Origin: Psettodes erumei
Lineage: Eukaryota; Chordata; Actinopteri; Pleuronectiformes; Psettodidae
Direction: 5' to 3'
NCBI GenBank assembly: GCA_016785225.1
Contig: JAFBJZ010000354.1
Coordinates: forward strand, 1,588,001 to 1,652,000
DNA length: 64,000 nucleotides
Below the pieces are notes generated by a model. That model was not told the origin of the DNA and made no database searches. It was given only the letters and a program-made list of their open reading frames with translations. Numbering within the stretch: the stretch's first letter is position 1; every line of letters starts with the position of its first letter. Below are positions 12,547 through 24,768 of the stretch, one piece after another. A program made the position numbers and the translations under genes.

Positions 12547-12899
12547 ACAAGAAAGTGATTTAAAAAAAACTCAGCTCAACTTGCCAGGGCATCAAAACCT
12601 CACAACATCTTCAGGAATAATGCACCTGGTGCTATTTGCAGTGCTTATGTTGGTAAATGTTGGTGTCCACCCCAATTTGCTGGACTTGGACTGTAAACCT
12701 AATAGACTGCACAGAACTGCTCAGAACTTTGGCAAAAGAAAAGAAAAGAAAAGAAGAAGCATCATCTTGTGAACCAACAAATCTCTCCACCTCAGAATAT
12801 AATGATCTATTGCCACCTACTGGTGTTTGTTTCCTCATAGTTCACTGATGACAGTCTTTCCACTTCTTCATACATTTAAATATTTGTATCTTATCTTAA

Positions 12900-12905
12900 A
12901 ATAAA
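12900..12905 (+). terminator. apoc2: apoc2 polyadenylation signal
   Basis: AATAAA lies about 355 bases after the stop. The 3' UTR between them includes an AAAAG-rich run near 12735-12760. Confidence 0.65.
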
Positions 12906-12909
12906 ATAT

Positions 12910-14690
12910 TTATACAAAAAAGCATGTGTAGTCAGTCAATTATAATTTGGGTTAGTTTTTAATACAGTAAATTGTGCACATTTCTCCTGTCTGTTTGTCT
13001 AAGATCTGTGCTTCCTTTTATCTTTCTGATGCAAAGGATCACGTGTTTCACATTTGTATGAATCTGCAATGAGGCACCAGACTTCTATCAGCTGAGGCAG
13101 CACCACAACAGAGGCCTCTGTTGCAATTAATATTGGATGAAAAGAAACAACATGTAAAACGCGAGCTGAAAGACACCGACGGAGATGAATAAACAACAAA
13201 GACTGTGAAGTTGTTTTGTGGATTCTGACAAGTAGAGAGTGTTGTGGTTTTATAATTAATGCATAAATCTCCAGCACATGGCCTCCTCTGATGCTACAGC
13301 CACCACAAATACAAGAGATACATTTGCTTTCAAGAATTATCATGTGTAGTTGTTAACAAAAACACAGAAAAATACACATTTTGTGTGTATTCTAAAAACT
13401 ACTCCTAAAACTGTGACCACTTCTATGCATATACTCCTGCTCCTACAGATAATCAACAGGCCCCTGTTCCTGCAGCTCTGTTGGCAGAATTACTCTTACA
13501 TAAATGTTTTCACTCAACTGTAATCAGATCTGGCTCTGACACTAATTTGATTGAATCTACAGGCAGCTACACATGCAGCAACAAAAAAAAAGAGGAAATA
13601 AAGAAAAGAAAAGAAGACAAACAATCTACATTATACCTTGAAGGAAGAGGAAACCTGCCTGACCTGAGTTTTTACAAATGTGGTTTGGTTAATTAGATCA
13701 TATCTCAGCTGCGATTTGAGTGCATCTGCATCTTTATTTAGAACTGTCAGATTTCTTTCACTGCTGTCACGCCTCAGTGGGATGCTACTTCAAATAAAGT
13801 GTGTGCACTACACTGAATGGTGAACAGAAGTCACCATGTGAACACATGCTATTGAGAAACTGAAATCAAGTTTGACCAATGATGACTTGCCTATGTCATG
13901 TAACAAGATTCCCTCAGTCGCATTACAGCTGATGTTGAATGTTTGTTGTCATCACACCCTAAGGATATTATGAATGAAATGAATAAAATTAATAAAAACA
14001 GCCAAACTTTTCCACAGTGGCTACTTTTCTGATTGTGAAATATCAGCCAGCTTGAATTGAAAAACATTTTAAGTCATTAATCAACTTTACAAAAAATATG
14101 TTCAATCATCTTATCAGAGACTCAAAGAGGAAGACAATATTGTTAGCAAATATGTTTGCATTCCTGAAAGTACATTCCAAATCTGTGCAATCATTAATAC
14201 CTGTAACTCAAGTTGCATCATGGTAAAATATTTACTAATGGTAAAATATTAACTTAATTATAACTTTCCAGCAGTGGAAATTATATCTCCACTGTTATCT
14301 TCTTTATTAGTAGTTGTCCTATTTCCCAGTGCTACAGAGGCTTTGTGCATTTATCTGACACCATTGCTCATTGTAGTGTGCACTTGGTGCAGACAAACAA
14401 TAAAAAGTGGTTTTAACATAGCCCACTAAGCCCAAAGAATCCATCCCTGTCAATCAACCAAAACAACAAAAACTATAATCTATGACGTCCCAGCCATATC
14501 TTTCATATACCGTAAATGAGGGTGTTCTCTCTGTTCTCAGGGACAAAAAGTTTCCAGAAACACAGTCAGTTCCTCTTACTGACTTGGGAGGGTTGAAATG
14601 TCTCAGATAAGGTTATGGCTGAACTGGAAATTAAGCAGATCAGTAATAAAACAGCTTGTCCCTCCCACTGTCCTCGACAAGGTTTGCACG
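12910..14690. other. apoc2 to trypsin-like gene intergenic region
   Basis: No supported gene and no recognised repeat. It contains AT-rich sequence and several isolated AATAAA strings without exon context. Confidence 0.55.
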
Positions 14691-14696
14691 TATAAG
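14691..14696 (+). promoter_or_regulatory. TATA box of the trypsin-like gene
   Basis: TATAAG lies 61 bases before the start codon, putting transcription start near 14720 and leaving a short leader. I did not see a PTF1-type bipartite pancreatic element in the 200 bases upstream. This hints, weakly, that expression may not be exocrine-pancreatic. Confidence 0.55.
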
Positions 14697-14756
14697 ACTT
14701 GTTGAGACAGTCATCACACATTACTGGTGCTGCAGTGAAACAAACCTTCATACAGA

Positions 14757-17007
14757 ATGAATCTTCTCCTTCCGCTGGTTGCTTTGGGACTTGCAGGTAG
14801 ATATTCACCATGTTGTGTCTGGAAAAAAAAAGAGAATTAATGTTAGTAAAGCCTTTTAGTTTATGTTCATTGACATTGTTGTGTTTTAAAGGAGCATCTC
14901 CCCTGGAGGACTACAAGGTGTGTCAGCCTCACTCCAGACCTTGGCAGGTGTATCTGCATGGTGGAGGAGTATCCTGCAGTGGAGCTCTCATTGACAAATG
15001 GTGGATAGTAACCTCCTTTGACTGCGCACCCAGGTAGGTAAATAGCAAATGAAAACTTACTACAGATGTTGAATTTAAATAATCTGTATTGTCTTGCTCT
15101 TCAGAGATCTTTTTTCATGACTGTCACAGTTTTGAGGGTCATTAACAACAAAATGTTAAACTGTTATTTGCAATAAACAGGATTTTAATCCACATAGTCC
15201 TGCTACAGTTGAATGTATATCAGATTTTCCCAAAAATATCAGCAGTTAAATAACTTTTGGGCTTGGTAAGACTTGGCTGAATTTCAACCATGTATTATTT
15301 AAACCTGGCATTTTGTTTCTACCTTTAATTCAATGGCTGCAGCAATGTCAGCATGACCTTCAGCCTTCAGCTCCTCCGGTGCCTCACACAATTTTCCTGG
15401 AGAGATTTCAAAGGAGAATGTTTATGTGTTGCGTTTGAAAAGCGATTTCTGAAGCACTATGCATGCTGTATGACATTGTAATAAATGATGTCAAGAAATT
15501 ATACCATTATAATCTGTCTCGTGTCAGCAGAGGAGTCTGTCAGTGAGTGTCGTTTTATTTACATCTGCATTAGTAGTCAGTGTTATAATGACTTGATACT
15601 GTTGACAGAACCACAGTTGATGCCACTTGTGCTCCTGCTTAAGAAACAACAATCATTAACCGGTTGTTTGTGCTAACCTGCCTGTCTCTTGCCTGAGCTT
15701 AATAAAACAGAGCCCCCCCAATACTTGCAGGTCCTACAACACCATTGCATCACTTGGAGAACATGATGTGACCATGGAGGAGGGCACCGACCAGCACATT
15801 AGTGTTGCTGAAGTGATCCGTCACAGTCCTTACCGCTCACCCTTACACAGCCTCACAATGGTCCGCCTGGCCGAGCCAGCCCACTTCAACCAGTATGTTC
15901 AGCCCATCCCTCTGCCCACTCACTGCCCACAGCCGGGTGAGACCTGCTCTGTCAGCGGCTGGGGCTCCACCATCCCAAATCTTTGTAAGTGAATTTAAAG
16001 GTGTTACTGTCGCTTTTACACCTCATTCTGATCAGCAGGTGGATGCGTATTTACTGTAATGCTCATTAATATTGTGGTCACTGCAGCCCCAACAAGGCAT
16101 GAAGATTCTGTTTTAATAAAGGCTAAAAATGCCTTTCTTTAAACAGATGAGTTTCTAATTGCTTTTCAAAATGCCCAGTCAGTGATCAACACTAATTAAA
16201 GGCGGAAGACCTTGAAGACTTGAAAAAAGTATTTACTCAAGGTTTAGATCTTACGCTCCAGTAGACTAATAGAGTCTAATCCATAGACCTGCTGAAGGGA
16301 AGGAAAGAATCTTTTTTCAAAAAAAAAGAAAAAAGTTGCAGATTGATTAATGATGGTGCCGCATATATCACAGTGACTAAACTGACTAAACTGTATAAAC
16401 TGTATAAATTCAGTGAAGTGTTTAATTTTATTAAATGTTTTTGGTATTTAGTCTGGAAGAACTAGAGAAATTACCAGTCTTCATCCCCTGAAACAGATGA
16501 GCCTCCTCAACGTCTGAAGTGTATAACTGTGCCTGTTGTGGACGACCAGACGTGTATGAACACATTCCCTAATTATCTCCACTGGAGCCTTGGCATGGTC
16601 TGTGCTGGTCAAGCTAACACTGATAACTGCATGGTGAGTATGGTCCAAGAAACTGCAGCTCTGATTATCTCACCTCTTTGTCTGTTGTGCAGTTTAATCT
16701 AATCCATCCCTATTTTTCTCATCCTGCCTACCACTGCATCGCAGCAGTTTTCATTTCCTTTTATATTACTTATTTTGCATGCATTTTCCATAAACAAGAG
16801 ACCATCTTATTCTCTTTACAGAATAATGGTGGCAGTGTGATGGTGTGCGATGGCCAGCTGCAGGGTGTGGTGTGGTTCAGAAACGGCTGCCGCGACTCAG
16901 CCAACCCCACCGTCTACACCAAGCTGTGCAAGTACAATGACTGGATCCAGGATGTGATGAATCGTTATGGGCCAACTATGACACCTGGAACCACAGCAGG
17001 CATGTAG
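14757..17007 (+). CDS. trypsin-family pseudoprotease (catalytically dead)
   Basis: The product is a secreted S1-family protein of 252 aa. Five exons (14757-14796, 14892-15033, 15731-15984, 16497-16633, 16822-17007) have GT/AG ends and consistent phases, the layout of trypsinogen genes. After a signal peptide (MNLLLPLVALGLA), the usual activation site and IVGG start are replaced by PLEDYKVC. All twelve trypsin cysteines are present in register. By alignment to trypsin, His57 is Asp (TSFDC), Asp102 is Ser (HSLTMVRL) and Ser195 is Gly, because the GDSGG motif reads NNGGS. Gly193 and Asp194 are both Asn. The pocket residues Ser214, Gly216 and Gly226 are Trp, Arg and Thr, while Asp189 remains. The frame is open with good splice sites and a polyA signal, so it looks like a maintained pseudoenzyme rather than a dead gene. 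Its function is unknown. Partner binding or scavenging is possible, but that is a guess. Confidence 0.88.
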
Positions 17008-17037
17008 AAAGAACAGAAAGACAACAGATGAAATACA

Positions 17038-17043
17038 AATAAA
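17038..17043 (+). terminator. polyadenylation signal of the trypsin-like gene
   Basis: AATAAA begins 31 bases after the stop codon. A very short 3' UTR is typical of trypsinogen-type genes. Confidence 0.8.
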
Positions 17044-17347
17044 ATGAATTTCAACGTTTTATGTTTTACTGTATTCATAAATTGCAGTGCACCCTTTACT
17101 CTGTACTGTGATTCCCGCCGAATGGATTTTCAGCAAAACCATTTCCACAGCGAGGCAGATATTTCCCTCAGAGCTAAGGGAGAGTGAATATTGAACTTAG
17201 ATTCATCCATTGGCCAGAGACATACCTCCAGATTAATGCTGATGTTGCACCATCTGTTGGATTTGTACATATGCAACTGTTTACTGACATTAAATTTGTA
17301 AGGTAACTAAAGAACATGTTGCGATGGGATCACATCATTTGCAATGT

Positions 17348-17418
17348 ACCCATGAGTAGGTGCTCAGTATTACAGTCATTACTACATTATTACATATATT
17401 ACATCAATACTCATGGGT
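17348..17418. repeat. 11-bp perfect inverted repeat with AT-rich loop
   Basis: ACCCATGAGTA (17348-17358) and its exact reverse complement TACTCATGGGT (17408-17418) flank about 49 AT-rich bases. It could be a short hairpin or the remains of a small inverted-repeat element. No target-site duplication was evident. Confidence 0.5.
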
Positions 17419-18944
17419 CGATCACATTCATCGTTGAAACTGCACACCTATAAAGTTTAGTGGCTGCATCTTGCAAGGCTGTGGTGGTGTCATGGCAACA
17501 AAACTGTCAACAGGAACATAAAAACCTGACAAAAATATTCCTCAGAATTGGATCTGCAGTACTTCCTGCTACAGTATGTCTCCTGGATCACGTTTTGCCA
17601 TGATGGCACAGACTCACAGATACAAAAACAATACCAGCTGCACCAGCTGGAAATAATGCTGTCAGTGTTGTGTTCATATCTTATTCTACTGCCCCAAGTC
17701 AATTCACTGAAGTTTAATAACCTAAAACTTAAAATGAGTCAAGATAGCCAACAATGTCAGTAACTCCATGATTACTTTCATATGTTATTTGGTAATGAAA
17801 CATTTCATTTCTTTTTATTATAGTTTTTCAGTAAATGCATAACAATGAAATCAAATGGAGATAAACAGAAAGAGCCTGGTAGTGAGGTGCACTATGAGGC
17901 GCACCATGACAAAAGATGTGCAGCAATAATGTGAAACACCACTAGGTGGGAGTAAAGTACAATTATAAAGAACTAGATGGAGCCAAAGTCCCAAAGAGAG
18001 AAGAGAGACGCATGAACACCTTTGATCATGGCAGTGTAGACAGGTGACATGAATCTTACATTCTTCAAGGTTTTGTGTGAACTCTGAGCTCAGTTTTTAT
18101 GTCCTCAAAGAAAGAGTAAGTAAGAGTAATAAACACGTTGATCTAATATTACCCAGATACACTGAGTGCAAATGAAAATGGGGAACACATGGGGGACTCA
18201 GACACACACATGCACACAAATAGCACAGAAACTGAATGCATGCACAAAAATCAAACATTCTCACGTGCACCCACAGACACACTTACATGCAAAGTGACTG
18301 ACAGCTGTGTCCATAATCACCCAGGCAGCTGAACATAGGGGCGACTTTGCCATCTGTCCTCAGCATTTCTCTCCCATTCTTCACCCCCCACCCCCGCTTC
18401 TCCCACCTCAGCGGGACACAGAAGGCAAGCTAAAGGGCTGACTTTGGTAACTGGGATGTCATTTTAGAAAATGATGTGATGTTAATTGATGTGGGTTGTT
18501 GGAGCTGCTGTTTGTGTTTGATTTTTTTCTTTTGGAGAGTGGCTGTTTAAAATTCTGGGGGATTTGACTGAAACCAAATTAAAGTAATAGCTCCTGTGTC
18601 AGTTTTTGTTAGCTTTTGTAATAGATACAATAGATACTTCACTTATTCCCTTAGGCAAGCAACCAATTACAATAAGCCTGAAATCCTGTGGGATTTCTCC
18701 CCAAATACTTTCTTGGTGTCTTTGTATACTGAATGCCAAATGATCCACTGTTTGTTATGGCTGGCAGTATGTGGTTTACTTCCCTCTGAAGAGGGCATGG
18801 TTCCTGGTTTTCCATACTGCTTTGGGCCTAATAATTTCTACTGTAACTCTTTAGGATTAAAAGTAGTTTTATCTTTTGTGCATTTGCAGACATCACAGCC
18901 CCCTTCAGATGACAGTGCTAGACAAAAAGTTAATGGATAGTAAA

Positions 18945-19240
18945 GTAAAGTGATTACAGTTCATCCTCTGGGCACCTTGGATATCAATACCAAATGTCAC
19001 AGCAGTCCATCCAACAATTGTTGAGACATTTCATTCAAAACCATAAATGTCACTGCCATAGTGGCACTACAGGGGATTTTCAGACTCAGTAGGCTCCATG
19101 GCTTCATCATCTTAGGATCATGACTGTCTGTTCAGAATTTCTTGGCAACCCATCCAGTCGATATTGAGATATTTCAGTCTTGAACAAAAACATTAACTAA
19201 CTGACTAACACTGCGATCCTTAGCACCATGCAGTTCAGTG
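18945..19240 (+). mobile_element. teleost bipartite interspersed repeat (degenerate)
   Basis: Two related halves follow each other. One runs from CATCCTCTGGGCACC at 18962 to TTGAGACATTTCA near 19033. The other runs from CATCATCTTAGGATCATGA at 19105 to ATTGAGATATTTCAG near 19177. The order 'CATCCTCTGGG, ATG, CAAATTTC, CAATCCATCCAA, GTTGAGACATTTCA', then a second copy and a GACTAAC-rich tail, is what I remember of a very abundant percomorph repeat. The class (SINE-like or LINE tail) is not asserted. Confidence 0.7.
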
Positions 19241-20275
19241 TTATAAATACTGTAAAACAGGAGACATTCAAATCTACAACACCCTTGCACAACATATACT
19301 TAGAAAACTTATAAAAACCATAACAATGACACAACTGTGTTACTGTTTTGAAAAGTTGTGTGTTTCCTTGAGAAACACATATGGCATTCAAAATAACACC
19401 TTGTCTTTGGCCTGTTGAGGTCAGACACCTTCCTGCGCTCCCACTCAGAATTTAGTGGACACACAACACAATCAGCAGTTATAAAGATAAGATGACCTTG
19501 GAGGTAAGAGGGATTTGTATGGCCTGAAATAAATTCTAGACACAATTCTGACTCCAACGGAGATGCCCTTGTCTTCTCTGTCTCCATTTCTGTTGTTTCT
19601 ACCCTTCAAACAAATATGCACACATATTATGGATATCTCTGCCTGCCTGACTGTGGAATCCTTTCTTTCAGTCCAGTTAACTATAATATGCTTACATTTA
19701 GTAATGGTTAACCATCACTCCTTCCCTTCCTACCTCACTCCCTGTTTTTAAGATACTGTAAATTATCTCCCAATTTCTAAATGTCCTCCCTTCCTCCTTC
19801 CGTCTTGTTCATAACTCAGGCATGCATGCTCAGCCCACATTGAAAACAAACATCATCTCCAATTGCCCAAACACCTTAGCATAAACTGATTAATGAGGGA
19901 ATTAAAATGAACAATGATCCAAAGGGGGAATCTTTTTCCTGGGGTGTGACAGTGCTTATCGGTGGTTGGTGCAATATCTCCAGAGTAAATGCAAGGCATT
20001 TCCCTCCCTCTTTGCATCTCGCTGCATTGCTCTGTTTCTCTGGCAAACTGTCACCATCACTCATCAGCAGCTTACATTCCCAGCATTCCCCTGTGGCACC
20101 TGGCTCACGAGAGAGAAAAAGTGACGAACGTGCACTCAAACGCGCACATGCTCTTGCACTAGTCCCTCCATCATGCACTTTTCCTTCCTAATAACTGACA
20201 GGTATTTTCACAGCACAAGTCTGGGCAATTGTATCTCCGTGTGTGTGTCTACTGTGTTAATAGATAACATGGTGG

Positions 20276-20276
<1 letters not shown>

Positions 20277-20314
<38 letters not shown>
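20277..20314. repeat. (GT)n microsatellite
   Basis: About nineteen GT units read directly, followed by a T run. Confidence 0.95.
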
Positions 20315-20315
<1 letters not shown>

Positions 20316-20322
20316 TTTTTTT

Positions 20323-20480
20323 TCCCTAGGGCTAATGGCTCATCGAGAATAGTACTGGCCGATTCAATCATGCGGGATCTCTCCCCATTGTCCCATTGAG
20401 ACCTGTGGCTCTTCAGGGGAGATAATTAGTCTGAAGTGCTTTAATGATACAGGCCTAATAGCTACAAGAGCACACTGAGA
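20323..20480. promoter_or_regulatory. candidate conserved non-coding element
   Basis: A non-repetitive block, rich in homeodomain-like TAAT/ATTA cores (AGATAATTAGTCTG, CTTTAATGATAC, GGCCTAATAGC), directly follows a GT microsatellite. It has no open frame. It looks like enhancer-type sequence, but conservation could not be tested. Confidence 0.25.
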
Positions 20481-21549
20481 GACAGCAGTGTGTTTATGTG
20501 TGTGTGTATTTGTGTAAATATGTGTGGGATGCGCTGTGCATAAAGGTGTGGGATGTGTCTGAGATACAGTGAGTGGGCAAATAAGTGATTCAAGTTGTGT
20601 TTTGTTAATTCGTATGTTTAGGGGAGAGTGAGAGAGGTGATAAAGTAGAAGCTAATGGAACAGTGATAATATTGTGGCCATCCGGTTCAAATCCACACAC
20701 AGATGCACAAAGAATCCCTCACTTTTGTTTTTCTCCCACTCCCTCCATCACCTTTAGCAATAGAGTGGAGCAGTGGGCTCTGCTACACAATCAAGCCCTG
20801 ACTCACAAAACCTCTGAGACTGTGTGTGTGTGTTTGAGAGACAGAAAGAGATAGAGGTGGGGGTGGAATAATGCATTCATATTGGAAATTGCTGTGAATT
20901 TAAATGAGCATGTGCACTTTGGTGGGCAAGCTGTTTAGTAAAAGTGCACTGCAGTGCCATGAATGCATATACAATACACACAGGGGGTGGCTACAACAAT
21001 GGGAACATCACTTTTGAACACAATAACATATTTGTAAAGATGATTCTTTTCTATAAGGTAAAGCCAGAACAACAAAAGCCAATACAAGCAAATTTACAAG
21101 AATTCCTAATTAGCATTCACCATAGAATTAGCATGAGTAATGAGAGCATACAATCCCACAGTAGAGACAAACACTAAACAGAAAAAACACAACCCTGCCC
21201 AGGGAGTCACTAGTCCCTCAAATTATCTGATACAGAGTGAGAGTTACACACTAATATGAATTTGTTCTGGAAAAAGCAAGAAAATAACGACCCTGGAAGT
21301 GCATGTCCTCCAATCCTCCACTTCAAATTCTGACAGGACAGAGAGAACAATGTAAGCAATAAGCAACCATATTGGTGTGTGTGTGTGTGTGTATGTGTTC
21401 ATGGCTGCAATTACACACATACAGTAATGGATTTGCATTGACTGATCTCAAAATGTTCCAATGAATCAAAAGTGGAAGGAGGACATCACACACGTGCGTG
21501 TTCGGAAAATGCATTAGCACTGATGGCATTGTGATGAGGAAGGTCCCCA

Positions 21550-21574
21550 ACACACACACACACACACACACACA
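21550..21574. repeat. (CA)n microsatellite
   Basis: About twelve CA units read directly. Confidence 0.95.
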
Positions 21575-23965
21575 TTTTTGGTAATGGTTTACTCAAAAAG
21601 GGGGCCCAGCTACAAAGAGGTAAACCCCACAGGGAATCCATTTGCCTTCCCTTGCAATCATCATGCACTTCTCTAAAAACACCATGGACCGGCATTGTTA
21701 CCATGGATACACATTGCTTCATGCCTCTCACTTACTCAGTCATTTTTCCAGGATGTCTCTCTTTCACTGGAAGCCTGTAATCCTAAGAATTGGTTAACAC
21801 TCCCGCTACACACCAGCACATGTTGTTTCCTGCAAGTGAGCATTTGTCAACAAAAATGTGTGTGTAAAGAATGTAGTGAGAACGCTTCACTTGGGGGCAC
21901 AGGGAGACAGAGAAATAGCATACAAATGGTCCTACACAAACACATACACAGTGCACAACGCTGCTTACCATAGTGAACAGGAAAATACTTCTACACAACA
22001 CACACACACACAACCCCAAGCAGAGAGAGATGTCCCATCGCTAACACGGTAAGCCTGACAAACTCCCCTGAGCTAATCCAGGACTCATTGATAGGTCTGT
22101 CACACAGGGGAGAAGGAGTCCACTCATATATCACCGTGAACCTGGAAACTCCCCGCCTGCAGAAAAATGTCATCTGCAGAATACTGAAAATGCCAAACAG
22201 TGTTAGTTTTCTGAGAGTTAACAAAAGGAGAACAGCATGGTTTACTTTATCTCAGTAGTTCTGCTGTGGCTGAGCTGCTCTCTTTTCAGAACTTTTTATT
22301 ATTTAATTTTTTATTTATATTATTTTCCAGAAGAAAAAAAATAGCCACTTAACTATCAACACCTTAAATAAGCAACGAGTTTCTTCAAACATAAAATAAC
22401 ACAACCAGAGAGAGTATTTAAATGTCAGAATTTACTTTTTATTCCTGATAAATGTACTTAAATTCAAAGAAGAGACTAAACTTGTCAATGCAAGTCAGGG
22501 GAGGAAAGCATGTAAATTTTATAATTTTATAATGCTTAAAAGTTTTACTATTATTTATGCTCAAGGGAAATCTCATTCTAAAAAGACGTATGATAAACAA
22601 ATATCCCCAAACTGCATCATGTAGATGTGGCTGCTTCGTGCGGTTGAAAAGAAACTGAAAACTAAAGGCTTGTTACAATGTAACCTTTACTATTTAAGCA
22701 GAGAAAAAGCACATGAAGGATCTGAGCTACCAAAAACCCTTTCTTTTTTACCCCTCATGGTTCAGATGATGGAATGGCAACACTTAAATTTCTTTTCAGA
22801 AATGATCATCTGAGGTTGAATGGCATCCAAGTGTAGCTTACACATAAATCATTTGTTTTTTATACATATTATACTTGGTGAGATTACTTTGTGGATTTTC
22901 TATCGCTACAGCTGAATGCTGTTCCTGAGAACAGCAATCTTCTTCTTGTGTTTATTGTAAACAAACTGCTGTTGCTGCTTCTGCCACAAAAGTAAAATGC
23001 ATCATTTCCTGTGAAGCAAAGGATTTCAACTTGGACAAGACCCATTCCCATGAGGGCTAAACCGGCAAATGTAAAATCTTTTATGAGCTGGGCATAGATT
23101 AAATCAATATTGTGCTACATCTTCTGCCGGTAGAGTAAATGTAGCAAAACTAATACTGATAAGTTAAGTCTGATTGTTTTTTTGACATACTGTAAGTACT
23201 TTTACATTTGAAGGCAGGAGAGGGCACCTTGAAATAGTCACAACTGGACAAATAGCCTCTCCTCTGACCCCTGACTCCTGTTCCTACAGCAGCATCACAG
23301 CAAACCTTTGAAACATAAAACCAAACCCTGAACCTGACCCTCAGTGGCAAAGGTCAACTTCACAAACATGTCGTGGCAACAATTTTCCAAACTACTCATG
23401 AAGCATAATAAACAGATGCACACACTGAGGGGAGTGATAGAGAACACATACAATTAGTAAGGAATGTAAGGCCCTGTAACCCCACCTGTGCAGCCCCTAA
23501 TCCTGCATTATGTGGCTCGCCCTTATAGTACAGGTCCCAACCCGAGGAAGAGATGAATTATCTTATAATTATCTGAGAATATTTGGGTCGAGGCAACTTC
23601 ATTCAGTACATAGGTCAAAGTTGTGTCCAGTGATCACAGGAAGGAAAGATACAGTGTACTGTATACAGTACATTTACATAGTGGGTGGAAATTTCAGCAT
23701 GGCAAGAGACAGACACAACCAGGCAGTGCAAGGCAGAGGGAGGAGAGACTGGGGGTTTTGGAAGTAAATATATATGCACACACAATAGTTGAGCATCTGC
23801 AAAACATCTTAAACAAAAACACCCTTAAACACACTCACTCACATTGACTTTTTTATCCTGTGTGTGATGCTATACAGAGTCACGTCCTCTGATCCTGCAT
23901 CAAATTTAGCGGACAGGTCTGATAAGCTGATAAGGACTCAGCTGAGAGAATCACCAGGCTCTATA

Positions 23966-23966
<1 letters not shown>

Positions 23967-24031
<65 letters not shown>

Positions 24032-24032
24032 G
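23967..24032. repeat. (CA)n microsatellite with one AT interruption
   Basis: About thirty CA units with a short TATA interruption near 24015. Confidence 0.95.
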
Positions 24033-24736
24033 AGGCAGTGCAGGAGAAGGGAAACCTTGACACAGGTAGACACACTGCCTCGGCAGCTGTCAGCAACTAA
24101 ACGCAGTGTTGTGCTTTCTATTACAGCACAACTTGATAAGGCCCCTCCACCTCTTTACTGTAATAAGCAGGGCTCTCTCATCACTAGCTAGTTCTTAGTT
24201 TTTCCATTAAGGTAAAGGAAGTGGTGAAGGTCACAGGAGTGAATGAGCAATATACAATAGAGATGAAGGTGAAAAGAGGAGATTGAGAATGGAAATGAGG
24301 GTATAAATGGGGGTGGGGGGGTGGGGCCTATCGAGGTTGCTCTAAACACTCTCGCCCTCTTTTAACAAAACCTGCGATACACACATGAGATTGTGTTTTT
24401 CTGACAGCGGGAGATACATAAATGAAAGTGGGAAAAAAAGGAGGACAGGATGGGATATAATGGCAAAGCTCCATTAGTAAGTCAGTGGAGCATATGATAA
24501 TAATTATCCGGCGCACTCTTGGGACGCCGTAAGTCACTCTCACTGTCACTGCTACTACGGTTACAATACACAAGGGAAACAAACGCTTTTCACAGTGTGT
24601 GTGTTCATATGCATGTGCACTGGGGATCCAAAGAAGAGAGAGAGGAAAAAAGATAGGAGAGTGAAGGAGCCACACAAGCTGGCATACTGTTGGATGATGT
24701 AAATTCAGTGACTGATTTTTCCTAGTGTGGGTGTGC

Positions 24737-24768
<32 letters not shown>

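Noticed and set aside
12720..12765. AAAAG run in the apoc2 3' end considered as a retroposed tail
   Set aside because: The gene has normal introns and a later AATAAA. The run is simple sequence within the 3' UTR.
14757..17007. Haptoglobin considered as an alternative identity for the inactive protease
   Set aside because: The C-terminal NGQLQGVV-like and VYTK segments, the full twelve-cysteine pattern and the length all fit trypsin, not haptoglobin.
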